DNA of 64,000 nucleotides from Bacteroides timonensis. GTDB taxonomy: Bacteria > Bacteroidota > Bacteroidia > Bacteroidales > Bacteroidaceae. A program made the position numbers and the translations under genes. The notes beneath the pieces are model-generated. The model was not told where the DNA came from, did no database searches, and saw only the letters and a program-made list of their open reading frames with translations. Positions 16,724 through 26,703 of this stretch are shown in pieces. The stretch covers positions 1-64,000 of the forward strand of contig NZ_CBVI010000090.1 in the NCBI RefSeq assembly GCF_000513195.1, given 5' to 3'. Position 1 is the stretch's first letter; each line of letters begins with the position of its first letter.

Positions 16724-17926
16724 ATGATGAATTCAAAACAAGCGCTTTTCAGTCTATTAATATGCGTACTGGCAATAACAGGTTGTGATACGCAAAAACA
16801 AGCCCTCGTAGGCAATGAACTTGCCCTGACACGAGCCAAGCAAACGTTGGATTCCTTGTACCAGAATTATTCAGTCTCCGGCACATGCCTGTTGCGTGAA
16901 AATTATCCTTCCAACATAGGTGATTACACCGCAACCTACCTGGCATCCGAAGAGCAAAAGAATATGCCTAACCTGTATTCCTATCTATGGCCCTATTCCG
17001 GAACCTTCTCTGCCGTGAACGCTTTATTCGAGACAACAAGCGATGCAAACTACAAATCGCTGCTCGATAATAAAGTATTAGTAGGACTGGAAGAATATTT
17101 CGACACCCGGAGAACTCCCGAAGCCTACGCTTCATACATCAACAGCGCAGCGCAATCCGACCGTTTCTATGATGATAATGTCTGGTTGGGCATTGACTTT
17201 ACCGATGTTTACACGCTTACCAAAGAAGCAAAATATCTCCGGAAAGCGCAACTTATCTGGAATTTCATAGAAAGTGGTACAGACAGCAATCTGGGAGGCG
17301 GCATCTACTGGTGCGAACAAAAGAAAGAATCCAAAAACACCTGCTCGAATGCTCCCGGTTCAGTCCTCGCACTGAAACTTTTCAAAGCCACAAAGGACAG
17401 TACCTATTTCGTAAAAGGTCAACACCTTTATGAATGGACCAAAGCGAACCTGCAAGATTCTACCGATTACCTGTACTTCGATAATATCGCCCTGGACGGA
17501 AAAATAGGTAAAGCCAAATTTGCATATAACAGTGGGCAGATGATGCAGTCGGCCGCCCTACTCTACCAACTGACAGGTGACAAAAACTATCTGACCGACG
17601 CTCAGAACATCGCCCGGGCATGTCACAACTATTTCTTCATGGACTATGCAACGGAGCAGGGCAAAACCATCAAACTCCTGAAGAAAGGCGATATCTGGTT
17701 CACCGCAGTCATGCTCAGAGGTTTTATCGAGCTGTACCAGGCAGACCGGAACAAAGTCTATCTGGATTCCTTCAACCAAAGTCTGGACTATGCCTGGGAA
17801 CATGCACGGGATGAGAAAGGATTATTCAGCACCGACCTCAGCGGAAATACCCACGACAACCGGAAATGGTTACTGACCCAAGCCGCCATGGTTGAAATGT
17901 ATGCCCGCCTTGCGGCCGTCAAATAA
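16724..17926 (+). CDS. GH76 alpha-1,6-mannanase-like lipoprotein
   Basis: GH76 enzymes cut alpha-1,6-mannan backbones. The 400-residue protein has a lipoprotein signal peptide (lipobox CVLAITGC, Cys21), so it is probably membrane anchored. The (alpha/alpha)6 domain has the paired aspartates in YDDNVWLGID (D150, D151), which match the catalytic DD of the family, then GGGIYWCEQKKESKNTCSNA and FAYNSGQMMQSAALLYQLTG, both strongly family-like. It is the first gene of an eight-gene plus-strand run, and GH125 follows 31 bases later, the usual partner for alpha-mannan. An alternative ATG lies one codon downstream. Confidence 0.88.
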   Translation: MMNSKQALFSLLICVLAITGCDTQKQALVGNELALTRAKQTLDSLYQNYSVSGTCLLRENYPSNIGDYTATYLASEEQKNMPNLYSYLWPYSGTFSAVNALFETTSDANYKSLLDNKVLVGLEEYFDTRRTPEAYASYINSAAQSDRFYDDNVWLGIDFTDVYTLTKEAKYLRKAQLIWNFIESGTDSNLGGGIYWCEQKKESKNTCSNAPGSVLALKLFKATKDSTYFVKGQHLYEWTKANLQDSTDYLYFDNIALDGKIGKAKFAYNSGQMMQSAALLYQLTGDKNYLTDAQNIARACHNYFFMDYATEQGKTIKLLKKGDIWFTAVMLRGFIELYQADRNKVYLDSFNQSLDYAWEHARDEKGLFSTDLSGNTHDNRKWLLTQAAMVEMYARLAAVK

Positions 17927-17957
17927 TAAATGAGAATATACTAATACCTTTTAAAAC

Positions 17958-19424
17958 ATGAAAAAGAGAAATATCGGTCTATGCGCCGTAGCCTTGTTAT
18001 GTATGCACAACAATGCCAAAGCAATGGAACCAACTTTAAAACAAGACAACACCAAAGTTGTGAACCATGCCCAGGTGACTGCCGCTTACAAGACCAACCG
18101 CCCTGCCGTAAAAAACAGACTGTACGTTTCGAAAGCCGTAGAAGCCGAAATCCTGCGGGTAAAGAAACTGCTGACCAACCAGAAACTGGCGTGGATGTTC
18201 GAGAATTGTTTCCCGAACACGCTGGACACAACCGTACACTACCGATTGCTGGACGGCAAGCCCGACACATTTGTCTATACCGGTGACATTCATGCCATGT
18301 GGCTGCGCGATTCCGGTGCACAGGTTTGGCCCTACGTGCAACTGGCACACAAAGACCCTGAACTGAAAAAAATGTTGGAAGGTGTCATCCGCCGCCAGTT
18401 CCTATGCATCAACATCGACCCTTATGCCAACGGATACAACGATGGTCCCACAGGCGGCGACTGGATGTCTGACAATACAGATATGAAGCCCGAACTGCAC
18501 GAACGGAAATGGGAGATAGACTCTCTCTGTTACCCTCTCCGACTGGCTTATCAATATTGGAAGGAAACCGGTGACGCCAGCGTTTTCGATGAAGCATGGC
18601 TGGAAGCTATCACAAACATCCTGAAGACATTCAAAGAGCAACAACGTAAAGACGGTGTCGGCCCTTACAAATTCCAACGCAAGACGGAACGTGCCCTCGA
18701 CACGCTGAACAATAATGGTTTAGGCTCCCCTATCAACCCTGTCGGACTGATTGTTTCCTGTTTCCGTCCTTCGGACGATGCAACGACATTTCAGTTCCTG
18801 ATTCCATCGAACTTCTTTGCCGTATCTTCTTTAAGAAAAGCTGCGGAAATTCTTTCGACAGTAAATCAAAATGATACTTTAGCTCAAGAGTGCACAGCCC
18901 TGGCTGACGAGGTAGAGACTGCCCTGCAGAAATACGCTACCTACAATCACCCGAAATATGGCACAATCTATGCTTTCGAAGTAGATGGTTTCGGCAACCA
19001 CATGCTGATGGACGACGCTAACGTACCGAGCCTCCTCGCCATGCCTTATCTGGGAGATGTGGATGTAAACGACCCTATCTATCAGAATACCCGTCGCTTC
19101 GTATGGGGCCAGGACAATCCGTATTTCTTCAAAGGAAAAGCCGGTGAAGGAATAGGCGGCCCACATATTGGATATGATATGGTATGGCCCATGAGTATCA
19201 TGATGAAAGCTTTCACCAGTCAGGATGATCAAGAGATTAAAGAATGTATCAAGATGCTGATGGATACAGATGCAGGAACCGGATTCATGCACGAATCTTT
19301 CCACAAAGATGATCCCGCCAACTTCACCCGCGCCTGGTTTGCATGGCAGAATACACTGTTCGGAGAACTGATTCTGAAATTGGTGGATGAAGGAAAACTG
19401 GAATTATTGAACAACATCAAATAA
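17958..19424 (+). CDS. GH125 exo-alpha-1,6-mannosidase
   Basis: GH125 (formerly DUF1237) enzymes remove terminal alpha-1,6-linked mannose with inversion. The 488-residue protein has an N-terminal export signal (residues 1-22), then the signature region TFVYTGDIHAMWLRDSGAQ, GGDWMSDNTDMKPELHERKW and the C-terminal DTDAGTGFMHESFHKDDP and FAWQNTLFGELI stretches that typify the family. Length is normal. It directly follows the GH76 gene and precedes GH105 by 14 bases. The pair GH76/GH125 indicates a mannan-containing target, and periplasmic action is likely. Confidence 0.92.
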   Translation: MKKRNIGLCAVALLCMHNNAKAMEPTLKQDNTKVVNHAQVTAAYKTNRPAVKNRLYVSKAVEAEILRVKKLLTNQKLAWMFENCFPNTLDTTVHYRLLDGKPDTFVYTGDIHAMWLRDSGAQVWPYVQLAHKDPELKKMLEGVIRRQFLCINIDPYANGYNDGPTGGDWMSDNTDMKPELHERKWEIDSLCYPLRLAYQYWKETGDASVFDEAWLEAITNILKTFKEQQRKDGVGPYKFQRKTERALDTLNNNGLGSPINPVGLIVSCFRPSDDATTFQFLIPSNFFAVSSLRKAAEILSTVNQNDTLAQECTALADEVETALQKYATYNHPKYGTIYAFEVDGFGNHMLMDDANVPSLLAMPYLGDVDVNDPIYQNTRRFVWGQDNPYFFKGKAGEGIGGPHIGYDMVWPMSIMMKAFTSQDDQEIKECIKMLMDTDAGTGFMHESFHKDDPANFTRAWFAWQNTLFGELILKLVDEGKLELLNNIK

Positions 19425-19438
19425 GAGGAGAAACAAAT

Positions 19439-20560
19439 ATGCGTAAATTAATAATAGTGGGGTTAATGACTTTTGTGCCCATCTGGCTGTCGGCACAAAA
19501 AACTTTTAAGAATTGGCCTGAAGGCGCATCTCCTAAAGCAGTGGGTGAACTGGTTAGTAAGCGCTTTGTAGAAGTTCCGCACCCCAATTTTAATGGTAAT
19601 CCGGCTCCCCCCAATGAAATCACTTATCCTGAAACATGTGCTTGGTTTGGAGCTTTGCGCTATGCGAACATAACCCATAATAAGAAACTACTCCGGCAAT
19701 TGGAAGAGCGCTTCTTACCCATCTTCGGTCCGGAACGCCGTTTGCAGCCGTTACCCGACCATGTAGACCATACCGTATTCGGAACGATACCTTTGCAATT
19801 GTATGCGCAGACGGGTAAGGAGATTTATTATCATATGGGAATCTGGTACGCCGACGAGCAATGGAAAATGCCCCGTAACACCAAACATAAAGAAGAGTAT
19901 CAAGCCTTGCTGGACAAAGGGTTATCGTGGCAGACACGTTATTGGATTGATGATATGTTTATGATATCAACCATTCAGTCCCAAGCCTTTTTCGTAACCA
20001 AAGACCGCCGGTATATAGACCGTGCTGCCGCAGAAATGGTGGTTTACCTTGATAAAATACAGCGACCGAACGGATTATTCTATCATGCAGAAGATGTTCC
20101 ATTCTTCTGGGGGCGCGGTAATGGATGGATGGCAGCCGGAATGACGGAACTTCTCGGACTCTTGCCTGAGGACAATCCGAACCGAACCCGCATTTTAGAA
20201 TCGTACCGGAAAATGATGGATACCTTGCGCAAATATCAGAAAGAAGATGGTTTGTGGGGACAATTAGTAGATGATAAAACGACTTGGACGGAAACATCCG
20301 GTTCGGCTATGTTCATTTATGCAATGATAAAAGGCGTAAAACAAGGGTGGCTGGATGAGGCTGTCTACACTCCCATAGTTCGGAAAGCCTGGATTGCTTT
20401 AGTGGAACATATTGACGAAAAGGGAGATATTGCCGGTGTGTGCGAAGGCACCAACAAGACGAACGATCGTCAATTCTACTTGAACCGCCGCACTTTATCG
20501 GGCAATATGCATGGACAAGCTCCGGTATTGTGGTGTGTGAATGCATTTTTGGAAAAATAA
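19439..20560 (+). CDS. GH105 unsaturated uronyl hydrolase
   Basis: GH105 enzymes hydrolyse the unsaturated 4,5-uronic acid left at the non-reducing end of oligosaccharides by a polysaccharide lyase. The 373-residue protein has a signal peptide (residues 1-19) and the (alpha/alpha)6 fold markers: a catalytic-type Asp pair in YWIDDMFM (D171, D172), FWGRGNGWMAAG and WTETSGSAMFIYAM. Length is normal. Its presence predicts that a lyase product is among the substrates, yet no classified lyase is encoded in this operon. The substrate could be rhamnogalacturonan-like or a glucuronate-containing glycan. Confidence 0.9.
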   Translation: MRKLIIVGLMTFVPIWLSAQKTFKNWPEGASPKAVGELVSKRFVEVPHPNFNGNPAPPNEITYPETCAWFGALRYANITHNKKLLRQLEERFLPIFGPERRLQPLPDHVDHTVFGTIPLQLYAQTGKEIYYHMGIWYADEQWKMPRNTKHKEEYQALLDKGLSWQTRYWIDDMFMISTIQSQAFFVTKDRRYIDRAAAEMVVYLDKIQRPNGLFYHAEDVPFFWGRGNGWMAAGMTELLGLLPEDNPNRTRILESYRKMMDTLRKYQKEDGLWGQLVDDKTTWTETSGSAMFIYAMIKGVKQGWLDEAVYTPIVRKAWIALVEHIDEKGDIAGVCEGTNKTNDRQFYLNRRTLSGNMHGQAPVLWCVNAFLEK

Positions 20561-20581
20561 CCTTATAACGATAGAAAAACA

Positions 20582-22528
20582 ATGATACATAAGTATTTTA
20601 TGCCTGTACTGATAGCACTGTTGTGCATGTATGGAGGAAAAGTTTCTGCCAAGGAAATCAATGTACAGTCGCCCGACGGCAAACTGAGAGTGAACATAGA
20701 ATTAAAAGATAAGGTATATTACTCCGTATATTCGGGCAATGACTTATTACTGGATAATTGTTCTTTGACTATGACATTAGGCAATGAAGTACTGGGAGAG
20801 CAACCGAAACTGAGAAGTTTGAAACGTGGCAAGATTGATGAAAGCATAAGACGGGAAATCCCATTGAAAAATGCAATCGTTGAGAATCATTGCAATACGT
20901 TACGCATGAATATGGCAGGTAATTACGCCATCGAATTTCGGGTCTTTGATAATGGAATGGCCTATCGTTTTGTAACAGACAAGAAAGGTGAGGTTGAAGT
21001 AAAGGGAGAAGATTTCGTAATCAATTTCCCGGCTGACTATTTGGCTCACATGTCTCAGCCGAACAGCTTTAAAACGTCCTACGAATATCCATATACGCAT
21101 ATACAAACTAAAGAATACAAAGCAACAGACCGTATGACCTATCTGCCTGTACTATTAGAGACAGATAAACAATACAAGATATTGATATCGGAAGCCGATT
21201 TGCAGGATTATCCATGTATGTTCCTGAAAAGTACCGGTAACAATGGGATGCAATCGCTTTTCCCGAAGTGTCCGCTGGAATTTGGTGAGGACGGTGACCG
21301 TAGCATGAAAATATTGAAAGAGGCCGATTATATAGCCAAGACTTCCGGAAAAAGGAGTTTCCCGTGGCGTTTCTTTGTGATTTCCGATGATGACAGGGAT
21401 ATTATTTCCAATGAGATGGTGTACAATCTTTCTTCTCCCTGTGAACTGGAAGATTATAGTTGGATTAAGCCGGGCCAAGTAAGCTGGGAGTGGTGGCATG
21501 ATGCCCGTTTGTATGGAGTTGATTTCCGCTCCGGTTACAACATGGATTCCTACAAATATTATATTGATTTCGCTTCATCTTTTGGCATTCCTTACATCAT
21601 CATGGACGAAGGCTGGGCAAAAAGCACCCGTGACCCGTTTACACCGAATCCTACGATTGACCTGCAAGAACTGATTAAATATGGCAAAGAACGTAATGTG
21701 AAGATTGTATTGTGGTTGACTTGGTTGGCGGTGGAAAATCATTTTGATTTGTTCAAGACATTTGCCGATTGGGGAATTGCCGGAGTAAAAATCGATTTTA
21801 TGGACCGTAGCGATCAATGGATGGTGAACTATTACGAACGTGTAGCCAAAGAAGCTGCTAAATACAAATTATTTGTAGATTTCCATGGTTCATTCAAGCC
21901 GGCAGGTTTGGAACGCAGATACCCGAATGTCCTTTCGTATGAAGGAGTATTGGGCATGGAGCAAGGCGGCAACTGTAAACCGGCAAATTCCATCTATCTG
22001 CCGTTCATGCGAAATGCCGTAGGTCCCATGGATTTTACCCCCGGCTCTATGCTTTCCGCCCAACCGGAAGATAATCGCTCCACCCGTGCCAATGCAATGG
22101 GTTCGGGAACCCGTGCTTACCAAATGGCTCTGTTTGTTGTGTTTGAGAGTGGTTTGCAAATGTTGGCTGATAACCCGGTGTATTACTATCGTGAACGCCC
22201 TTGCACAGAATTCATATCCAGTGTTCCTGTGGTATGGGACGAAACCAAAGTACTGGATGCCAAAGTGGGAGAGTATGTCATCATTGCCCGTCGTAGCGGA
22301 GATAAATGGTTTATTGGCGCTATCACCAACAACACAGGACGTGATCTTGAGGTGGATTTGAGTTTCCTGCCGGAAAACAAAAAGTTACATCTTACTTATT
22401 TTGAAGATGGCATCAATGCGGACCGTCAGGCAATGGACTATAAAAAGAAAGAAACAGAAGTTACAAGCTCTGCCAAGTTGACAATGAAACTGGTCCGCAA
22501 TGGTGGTTGGGCTGGCGTAATCGAATAA
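20582..22528 (+). CDS. GH97 retaining alpha-galactosidase-type enzyme
   Basis: GH97 is a mostly Bacteroidetes family with an N-terminal beta-supersandwich, a (beta/alpha)8 barrel and a C-terminal beta domain. The 648-residue protein has a signal peptide (residues 1-23) and barrel motifs SWEWWHDARLYGVDF, IIMDEGWAK and GVKIDFMDRSDQWMV. An Asp at the barrel position D405 (KIDFMD) is the nucleophile signature of the retaining branch, which includes alpha-galactosidases; the inverting SusB branch lacks it. Activity on alpha-galactosides is therefore more likely than on alpha-glucosides. It lies in the middle of the PUL 1 operon with 15-21 base gaps on both sides. Confidence 0.88.
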   Translation: MIHKYFMPVLIALLCMYGGKVSAKEINVQSPDGKLRVNIELKDKVYYSVYSGNDLLLDNCSLTMTLGNEVLGEQPKLRSLKRGKIDESIRREIPLKNAIVENHCNTLRMNMAGNYAIEFRVFDNGMAYRFVTDKKGEVEVKGEDFVINFPADYLAHMSQPNSFKTSYEYPYTHIQTKEYKATDRMTYLPVLLETDKQYKILISEADLQDYPCMFLKSTGNNGMQSLFPKCPLEFGEDGDRSMKILKEADYIAKTSGKRSFPWRFFVISDDDRDIISNEMVYNLSSPCELEDYSWIKPGQVSWEWWHDARLYGVDFRSGYNMDSYKYYIDFASSFGIPYIIMDEGWAKSTRDPFTPNPTIDLQELIKYGKERNVKIVLWLTWLAVENHFDLFKTFADWGIAGVKIDFMDRSDQWMVNYYERVAKEAAKYKLFVDFHGSFKPAGLERRYPNVLSYEGVLGMEQGGNCKPANSIYLPFMRNAVGPMDFTPGSMLSAQPEDNRSTRANAMGSGTRAYQMALFVVFESGLQMLADNPVYYYRERPCTEFISSVPVVWDETKVLDAKVGEYVIIARRSGDKWFIGAITNNTGRDLEVDLSFLPENKKLHLTYFEDGINADRQAMDYKKKETEVTSSAKLTMKLVRNGGWAGVIE

Positions 22529-22543
22529 AAAGGAGACAATATC

Positions 22544-24694
22544 ATGAATTTGAAAAACATATGTCTGTTTCTTTTGCTATGTTGCACACAATGGGTGCAT
22601 GCAGAAAACGGTTATGAGCTGTGGCTACGTTATAAGCCGGTAAGCAAGGGAGAGTTTTACGACTCCTACTGCTTGAAAAGCCGTAAAATCATGTTCCCGG
22701 GAGAAGCAGAAAGCCTGATTGCTGCAAAGAAAGAACTACAGGCCGGTCTGTCCGGATTATTAAATATGCCTTATACAGAAGCGGAGACTTTAGAGGATAA
22801 CATGCTGGTGGTTGGTACACCTCAGTCTGTACCATTGTTTAAGAAGCAAGATTTCTATGCCGAAATTAACGGATTGTCCGACGAAGGCTATCTAATTCTG
22901 GACTGTACTATAGAAGGGAAAAAGGTTATAGCTATAGCAGCCAGGACAGATGTTGGAATACTATATGGCGTTTTCCATTATCTCAGGTTGATACAGACCA
23001 ATCAGCCTTTGGATAAACTATATATTAAGGAAAATCCAAAACTGAAGTATCGTGTATTAAATCATTGGGATAACCTGAACGGAACAGTAGAACGTGGTTA
23101 TGCAGGATATAGTATCTGGAATTGGGAAAGGCTTCCATCTTATAAGGAACAACGCTATACGGATTATGCACGCGCCAATGCCTCCATCGGTATCAACGGA
23201 ACGGTACTCAACAATGTGAATGCACAAGCTAAGAGCTTGCGAACGGATTGGTTGGTAAAAGCTTCCGGACTGGCAGATGTATTCCGCCCTTATGGTATAA
23301 AAGTGTATCTGACAGCAAAGTTTAGCGCACCCAAAGAAATAGGCGGGCTGAATACGGCTGACCCTAAAGATCCTCAGGTGCGGAAATGGTGGAAAGAGAA
23401 AGTGAAAGAAATATATTCTTTAATACCCGATTTTGGTGGTTTTCTGGTAAAGGCAAACTCAGAAGGTCAACCCGGACCACAAGATTACGGCTGTTCTCAT
23501 GCCGATGGTGCGAATATGCTTGCCGAGGCTTTGGAACCTTATGGGGGTATTGTATTTTGGAGAGCATTTGTCTACCAGAATGAACGTCATGTAGATCGTG
23601 TGATAAACGGGTACAATGAGTTTAAACCGCTAGATGGTAAATTTGCAAAAAATGTCTTTGTACAACCCAAGAACGGCCCCATAGACTTTCAGCCGCGTGA
23701 ACCTTTTCACCCTTTATTCGGTGGTATGCCCGATACGCCACTGTCTTTAGAGTTTCAGATAACACAAGAGAATCTTGGACATGCAGGGCATCTGGTATAT
23801 TTGGGCACTCTGTTTGAAGAAACCCTCCAATCAGATACTTATGAGAATGGAAAAGGCTCTACCGTTTCAAAGGTTTTGCAAAACTACGGGGAATCTCATG
23901 GAATTTCAGCCATCGCCGGTGTTCCTAATATTGGTACAGACCTTAATTGGACAGGACATTTATTCGGACAAGCCAACTGGTATGCCTTCGGTCGTCTGGC
24001 ATGGAATCCGGATACAAGCTCAGGCAAAATTGCGGAAGACTGGGTGAGAATGACCTTCTCCAACGACGAAAACGTACTCTCTCCGGTACTGAAAATTATG
24101 ATGATGTCCCGTGAAACCTATGTCAACTATACCATGCCCCTCGGACTGAATCATATCATGAACTATGACACACATAACGGACCTGAACCTTGGCATGACG
24201 ATCCGGTATGGACTGCTTTCGACTATCATAAAATAACCAAGGACAGTATTGGTGTAAACAGAACTGCCAAGGGGACGGGAGCTACCGGACAATATCATCA
24301 CCCGGTCAGTGAAATGTTTGATGATATCAAGGAGTGCCCTCAGGAATATCTTCTGTGGTTTCATCGAGTTCCTTGGAACTATAAGATGGCTTCGGAAAGG
24401 ACTTTATGGGATGAACTTATTTATCATTACTACAAAGGTGTGGACGAAGTTCGGCAGATGCAGGCTATTTGGAACAAACTGGATGGTAAGATAGACCGTG
24501 AACGTTTTAATCATGTCGCATCTTTATTGAAGTATCAGGAACAGGAAGCTATCTGGTGGCGAGACGGCTGTCTACTTTTCTTTCAGGACTATTCAAGATT
24601 GCCTATCCCTGCAAATCTGGAACAGCCCAAACATTCATTGAAATATTATAAAACCATTCCTTTCCCGCATGATTGGAAAGGACGCTACGAATAA
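22544..24694 (+). CDS. GH67 alpha-glucuronidase
   Basis: GH67 enzymes release alpha-1,2-linked (4-O-methyl)glucuronic acid, classically from the non-reducing end of xylo-oligosaccharides. The 716-residue protein has a signal peptide (residues 1-20), an N-terminal beta domain and a barrel with E307 (VKANSEGQPGP) as acid, and D364 (LDGKFAKN) and E386 (QPREPFHP) matching the two carboxylates of the family. RVLNHWDNLNGTVERGYAG and WNWERLP are also classic. No xylanase or xylosidase is present in this operon, so the glucuronate may be attached to another sugar here. The ribosome-binding stretch AAGGAGA precedes the start. Confidence 0.93.
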   Translation: MNLKNICLFLLLCCTQWVHAENGYELWLRYKPVSKGEFYDSYCLKSRKIMFPGEAESLIAAKKELQAGLSGLLNMPYTEAETLEDNMLVVGTPQSVPLFKKQDFYAEINGLSDEGYLILDCTIEGKKVIAIAARTDVGILYGVFHYLRLIQTNQPLDKLYIKENPKLKYRVLNHWDNLNGTVERGYAGYSIWNWERLPSYKEQRYTDYARANASIGINGTVLNNVNAQAKSLRTDWLVKASGLADVFRPYGIKVYLTAKFSAPKEIGGLNTADPKDPQVRKWWKEKVKEIYSLIPDFGGFLVKANSEGQPGPQDYGCSHADGANMLAEALEPYGGIVFWRAFVYQNERHVDRVINGYNEFKPLDGKFAKNVFVQPKNGPIDFQPREPFHPLFGGMPDTPLSLEFQITQENLGHAGHLVYLGTLFEETLQSDTYENGKGSTVSKVLQNYGESHGISAIAGVPNIGTDLNWTGHLFGQANWYAFGRLAWNPDTSSGKIAEDWVRMTFSNDENVLSPVLKIMMMSRETYVNYTMPLGLNHIMNYDTHNGPEPWHDDPVWTAFDYHKITKDSIGVNRTAKGTGATGQYHHPVSEMFDDIKECPQEYLLWFHRVPWNYKMASERTLWDELIYHYYKGVDEVRQMQAIWNKLDGKIDRERFNHVASLLKYQEQEAIWWRDGCLLFFQDYSRLPIPANLEQPKHSLKYYKTIPFPHDWKGRYE

Positions 24695-24705
24695 ATAAAG
24701 AATTT

Positions 24706-26634
24706 ATGAAATACATGATGTTTACAATGTTGTTGGTGTGGTTATTTGCCATGCCGACCCAGGCTCGTCAGCCTGATGAATATTGGAGTTCTCCTCGTGG
24801 CACTTACGAAGAACGTCGTGATTTATTTTTAGATTACTACTCAGAGAATGGAGGCGGACACCCTCTTTACGGTGTCTTCCGCCAGGCAGCGCGTGCCGCT
24901 TCCGGACGTCCTCTGGAGATGGACAAGATGAGGGAGGTGATTTCCGTCATCAAATCGAACCGTGATTGCAATGACTTTACACTCAATTGTCTACTTCGCA
25001 TGGTTTATCTGGACAAGAGGCAACCTTTCTTTCCGGCAGAAATAAAAGGAAGCATTGAAGAGTGTATTCTGGACTTTAAATATTGGTGGGACGACGGCCG
25101 CCGTGATACAACCTACCGTTGCTATCATACGGAAAACCATCAGGCGCTTTATCATACCGCGGAATTGCTGGCAGGTCAGCTTTATAAAAAAACAAAGTTT
25201 ACCAATGGGATGAACGGCAAGCAACACATGGCACACGCTAAAGAAAGGCTGATGAAATGGTTGGAATATCGTTTCCGTTTCGGATTCAGCGAATGGATGT
25301 CCACTTATTACGAGGTGGAAGTATTGCTGCTGGCCAATTTGTATGATTTTGCCGAGGACAAGGATATTCGCTCCAAAGCCGGCATGGTGCTGGATTTACT
25401 CATGTTTGATGTAGCGCTGAATAATTATGAAGGTTTCCTCGGCTCGGCAAGTGGACGTAATTATGCCCATTCTATCATCATGGGAGCCCACAATACGGCT
25501 CCATTGACCAAGTTGGTATTCGGCGTGGGGACTTATGACCGGGATGAGGTGATGGCGCCCGTAGCTCTCTCCACCAGTTCGTACCGTTGCCCGGAAGTCA
25601 TCCGAAAAATAGCAGTGGACTACAAGACTCCTTTATTAAACCGTCAACGGGTAAGTATAAACGTAGAAGATGCTCCTGCCTATGGCATTTCGTATGATAA
25701 GGAGCTGGATTGTCACCTCTTCTGGGGCATGCAGGAGTTCATACATCCTATGGCTATTCGTATGTCTAAACAGATTTCAGAAAAATACGACGTATGGCCC
25801 TATCGGAACTATGACGAGTACATTAAAAAATATGATGCGCAGATAGCCGAACATGGTAAACTTGTGGATATGCATCTGGATCGATTTGCACTTTCAGAGG
25901 CCAATATAGAGACCTACCGTACTAAGGACTATATGTTGAGTTGTGCGCTGGACTACCGAAAAGGTGCTCCGGGCTATCAGCAACATATATGGCAAGCAAC
26001 ATTGGACAATAAGGCTCTGGTATATACCAATCACCCCGGCGGAAAGAATCTGCGTTGGTCGCCCAACTATTGGGCCGGTAACGAAATTCTGCCCCGTGCT
26101 GTTCAAAGCAAGAATGTGGTAATCTGCATCTATAACATACCGGTCAATCAAAAGAATGATTTTTCCCATGCTTATTTCCCAGTGAAAGCTTTTGATGAAG
26201 TACATATTTCCGGTTCCTGGATATTTGGATGCAAAGAGGATGGCTATGTAGCTTTATATTCAAGAAATACAGCAGATTTAAGAGCCGACGACAGAGGCGA
26301 AGTCTGTGACCTACTGGCAAAGGGCCGGCAGAATATCTGGATTTGTGAGACAGGTTCAAAATCACAATGGGGAAGCTTCTCAAAGTTTATAGAAGCCATA
26401 TCTGCCGCATCGGTTCATGATAACGGACTAGACATCAGTTATGAATCTCCGTCCGAAGGTGCGATTTCATACGGTTGGGACAGTCCTTTCTATGTGAAAG
26501 GCAAGGAAATGCCATTGCGTTGGCAGTATAGATATGATAATCCTTATTGCAAAGCCCTGTTCAATTCTACCTGTATAGAGATAGAAAAGGATGGAGAAAA
26601 GATAATCCTGGATTACAATAAGACAAAAAGGTGA
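24706..26634 (+). CDS. secreted (alpha/alpha)-toroid-like protein, unclassified CAZyme candidate
   Basis: This 642-residue exported protein (signal peptide residues 1-19, ending MPTQA) is not one I can place in a numbered family. The N-terminal 350 residues look like an alpha-helical toroid with YHTENHQALYHTAELLAGQL (E143-N144-H145-Q146), RFRFGFSEWMSTYYEVE (193-197 GFSEW) and SASGRNYAHSI. The C-terminal 250 residues look beta-rich. This two-part plan is seen in heparinase II/III-like and related lyases or hydrolases. GH105 in the same operon needs a lyase partner, which makes this the local candidate; that is inference. The start at 24706 (12 bases after the GH67 stop) gives a clean signal peptide. 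Confidence 0.7.
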   Translation: MKYMMFTMLLVWLFAMPTQARQPDEYWSSPRGTYEERRDLFLDYYSENGGGHPLYGVFRQAARAASGRPLEMDKMREVISVIKSNRDCNDFTLNCLLRMVYLDKRQPFFPAEIKGSIEECILDFKYWWDDGRRDTTYRCYHTENHQALYHTAELLAGQLYKKTKFTNGMNGKQHMAHAKERLMKWLEYRFRFGFSEWMSTYYEVEVLLLANLYDFAEDKDIRSKAGMVLDLLMFDVALNNYEGFLGSASGRNYAHSIIMGAHNTAPLTKLVFGVGTYDRDEVMAPVALSTSSYRCPEVIRKIAVDYKTPLLNRQRVSINVEDAPAYGISYDKELDCHLFWGMQEFIHPMAIRMSKQISEKYDVWPYRNYDEYIKKYDAQIAEHGKLVDMHLDRFALSEANIETYRTKDYMLSCALDYRKGAPGYQQHIWQATLDNKALVYTNHPGGKNLRWSPNYWAGNEILPRAVQSKNVVICIYNIPVNQKNDFSHAYFPVKAFDEVHISGSWIFGCKEDGYVALYSRNTADLRADDRGEVCDLLAKGRQNIWICETGSKSQWGSFSKFIEAISAASVHDNGLDISYESPSEGAISYGWDSPFYVKGKEMPLRWQYRYDNPYCKALFNSTCIEIEKDGEKIILDYNKTKR

Positions 26635-26703
26635 CATTCGGTCAGGATATATAGAATATAAACTATAATTAAATAACAAATCGTTTAATTTAAATTGCAT
26701 ATT

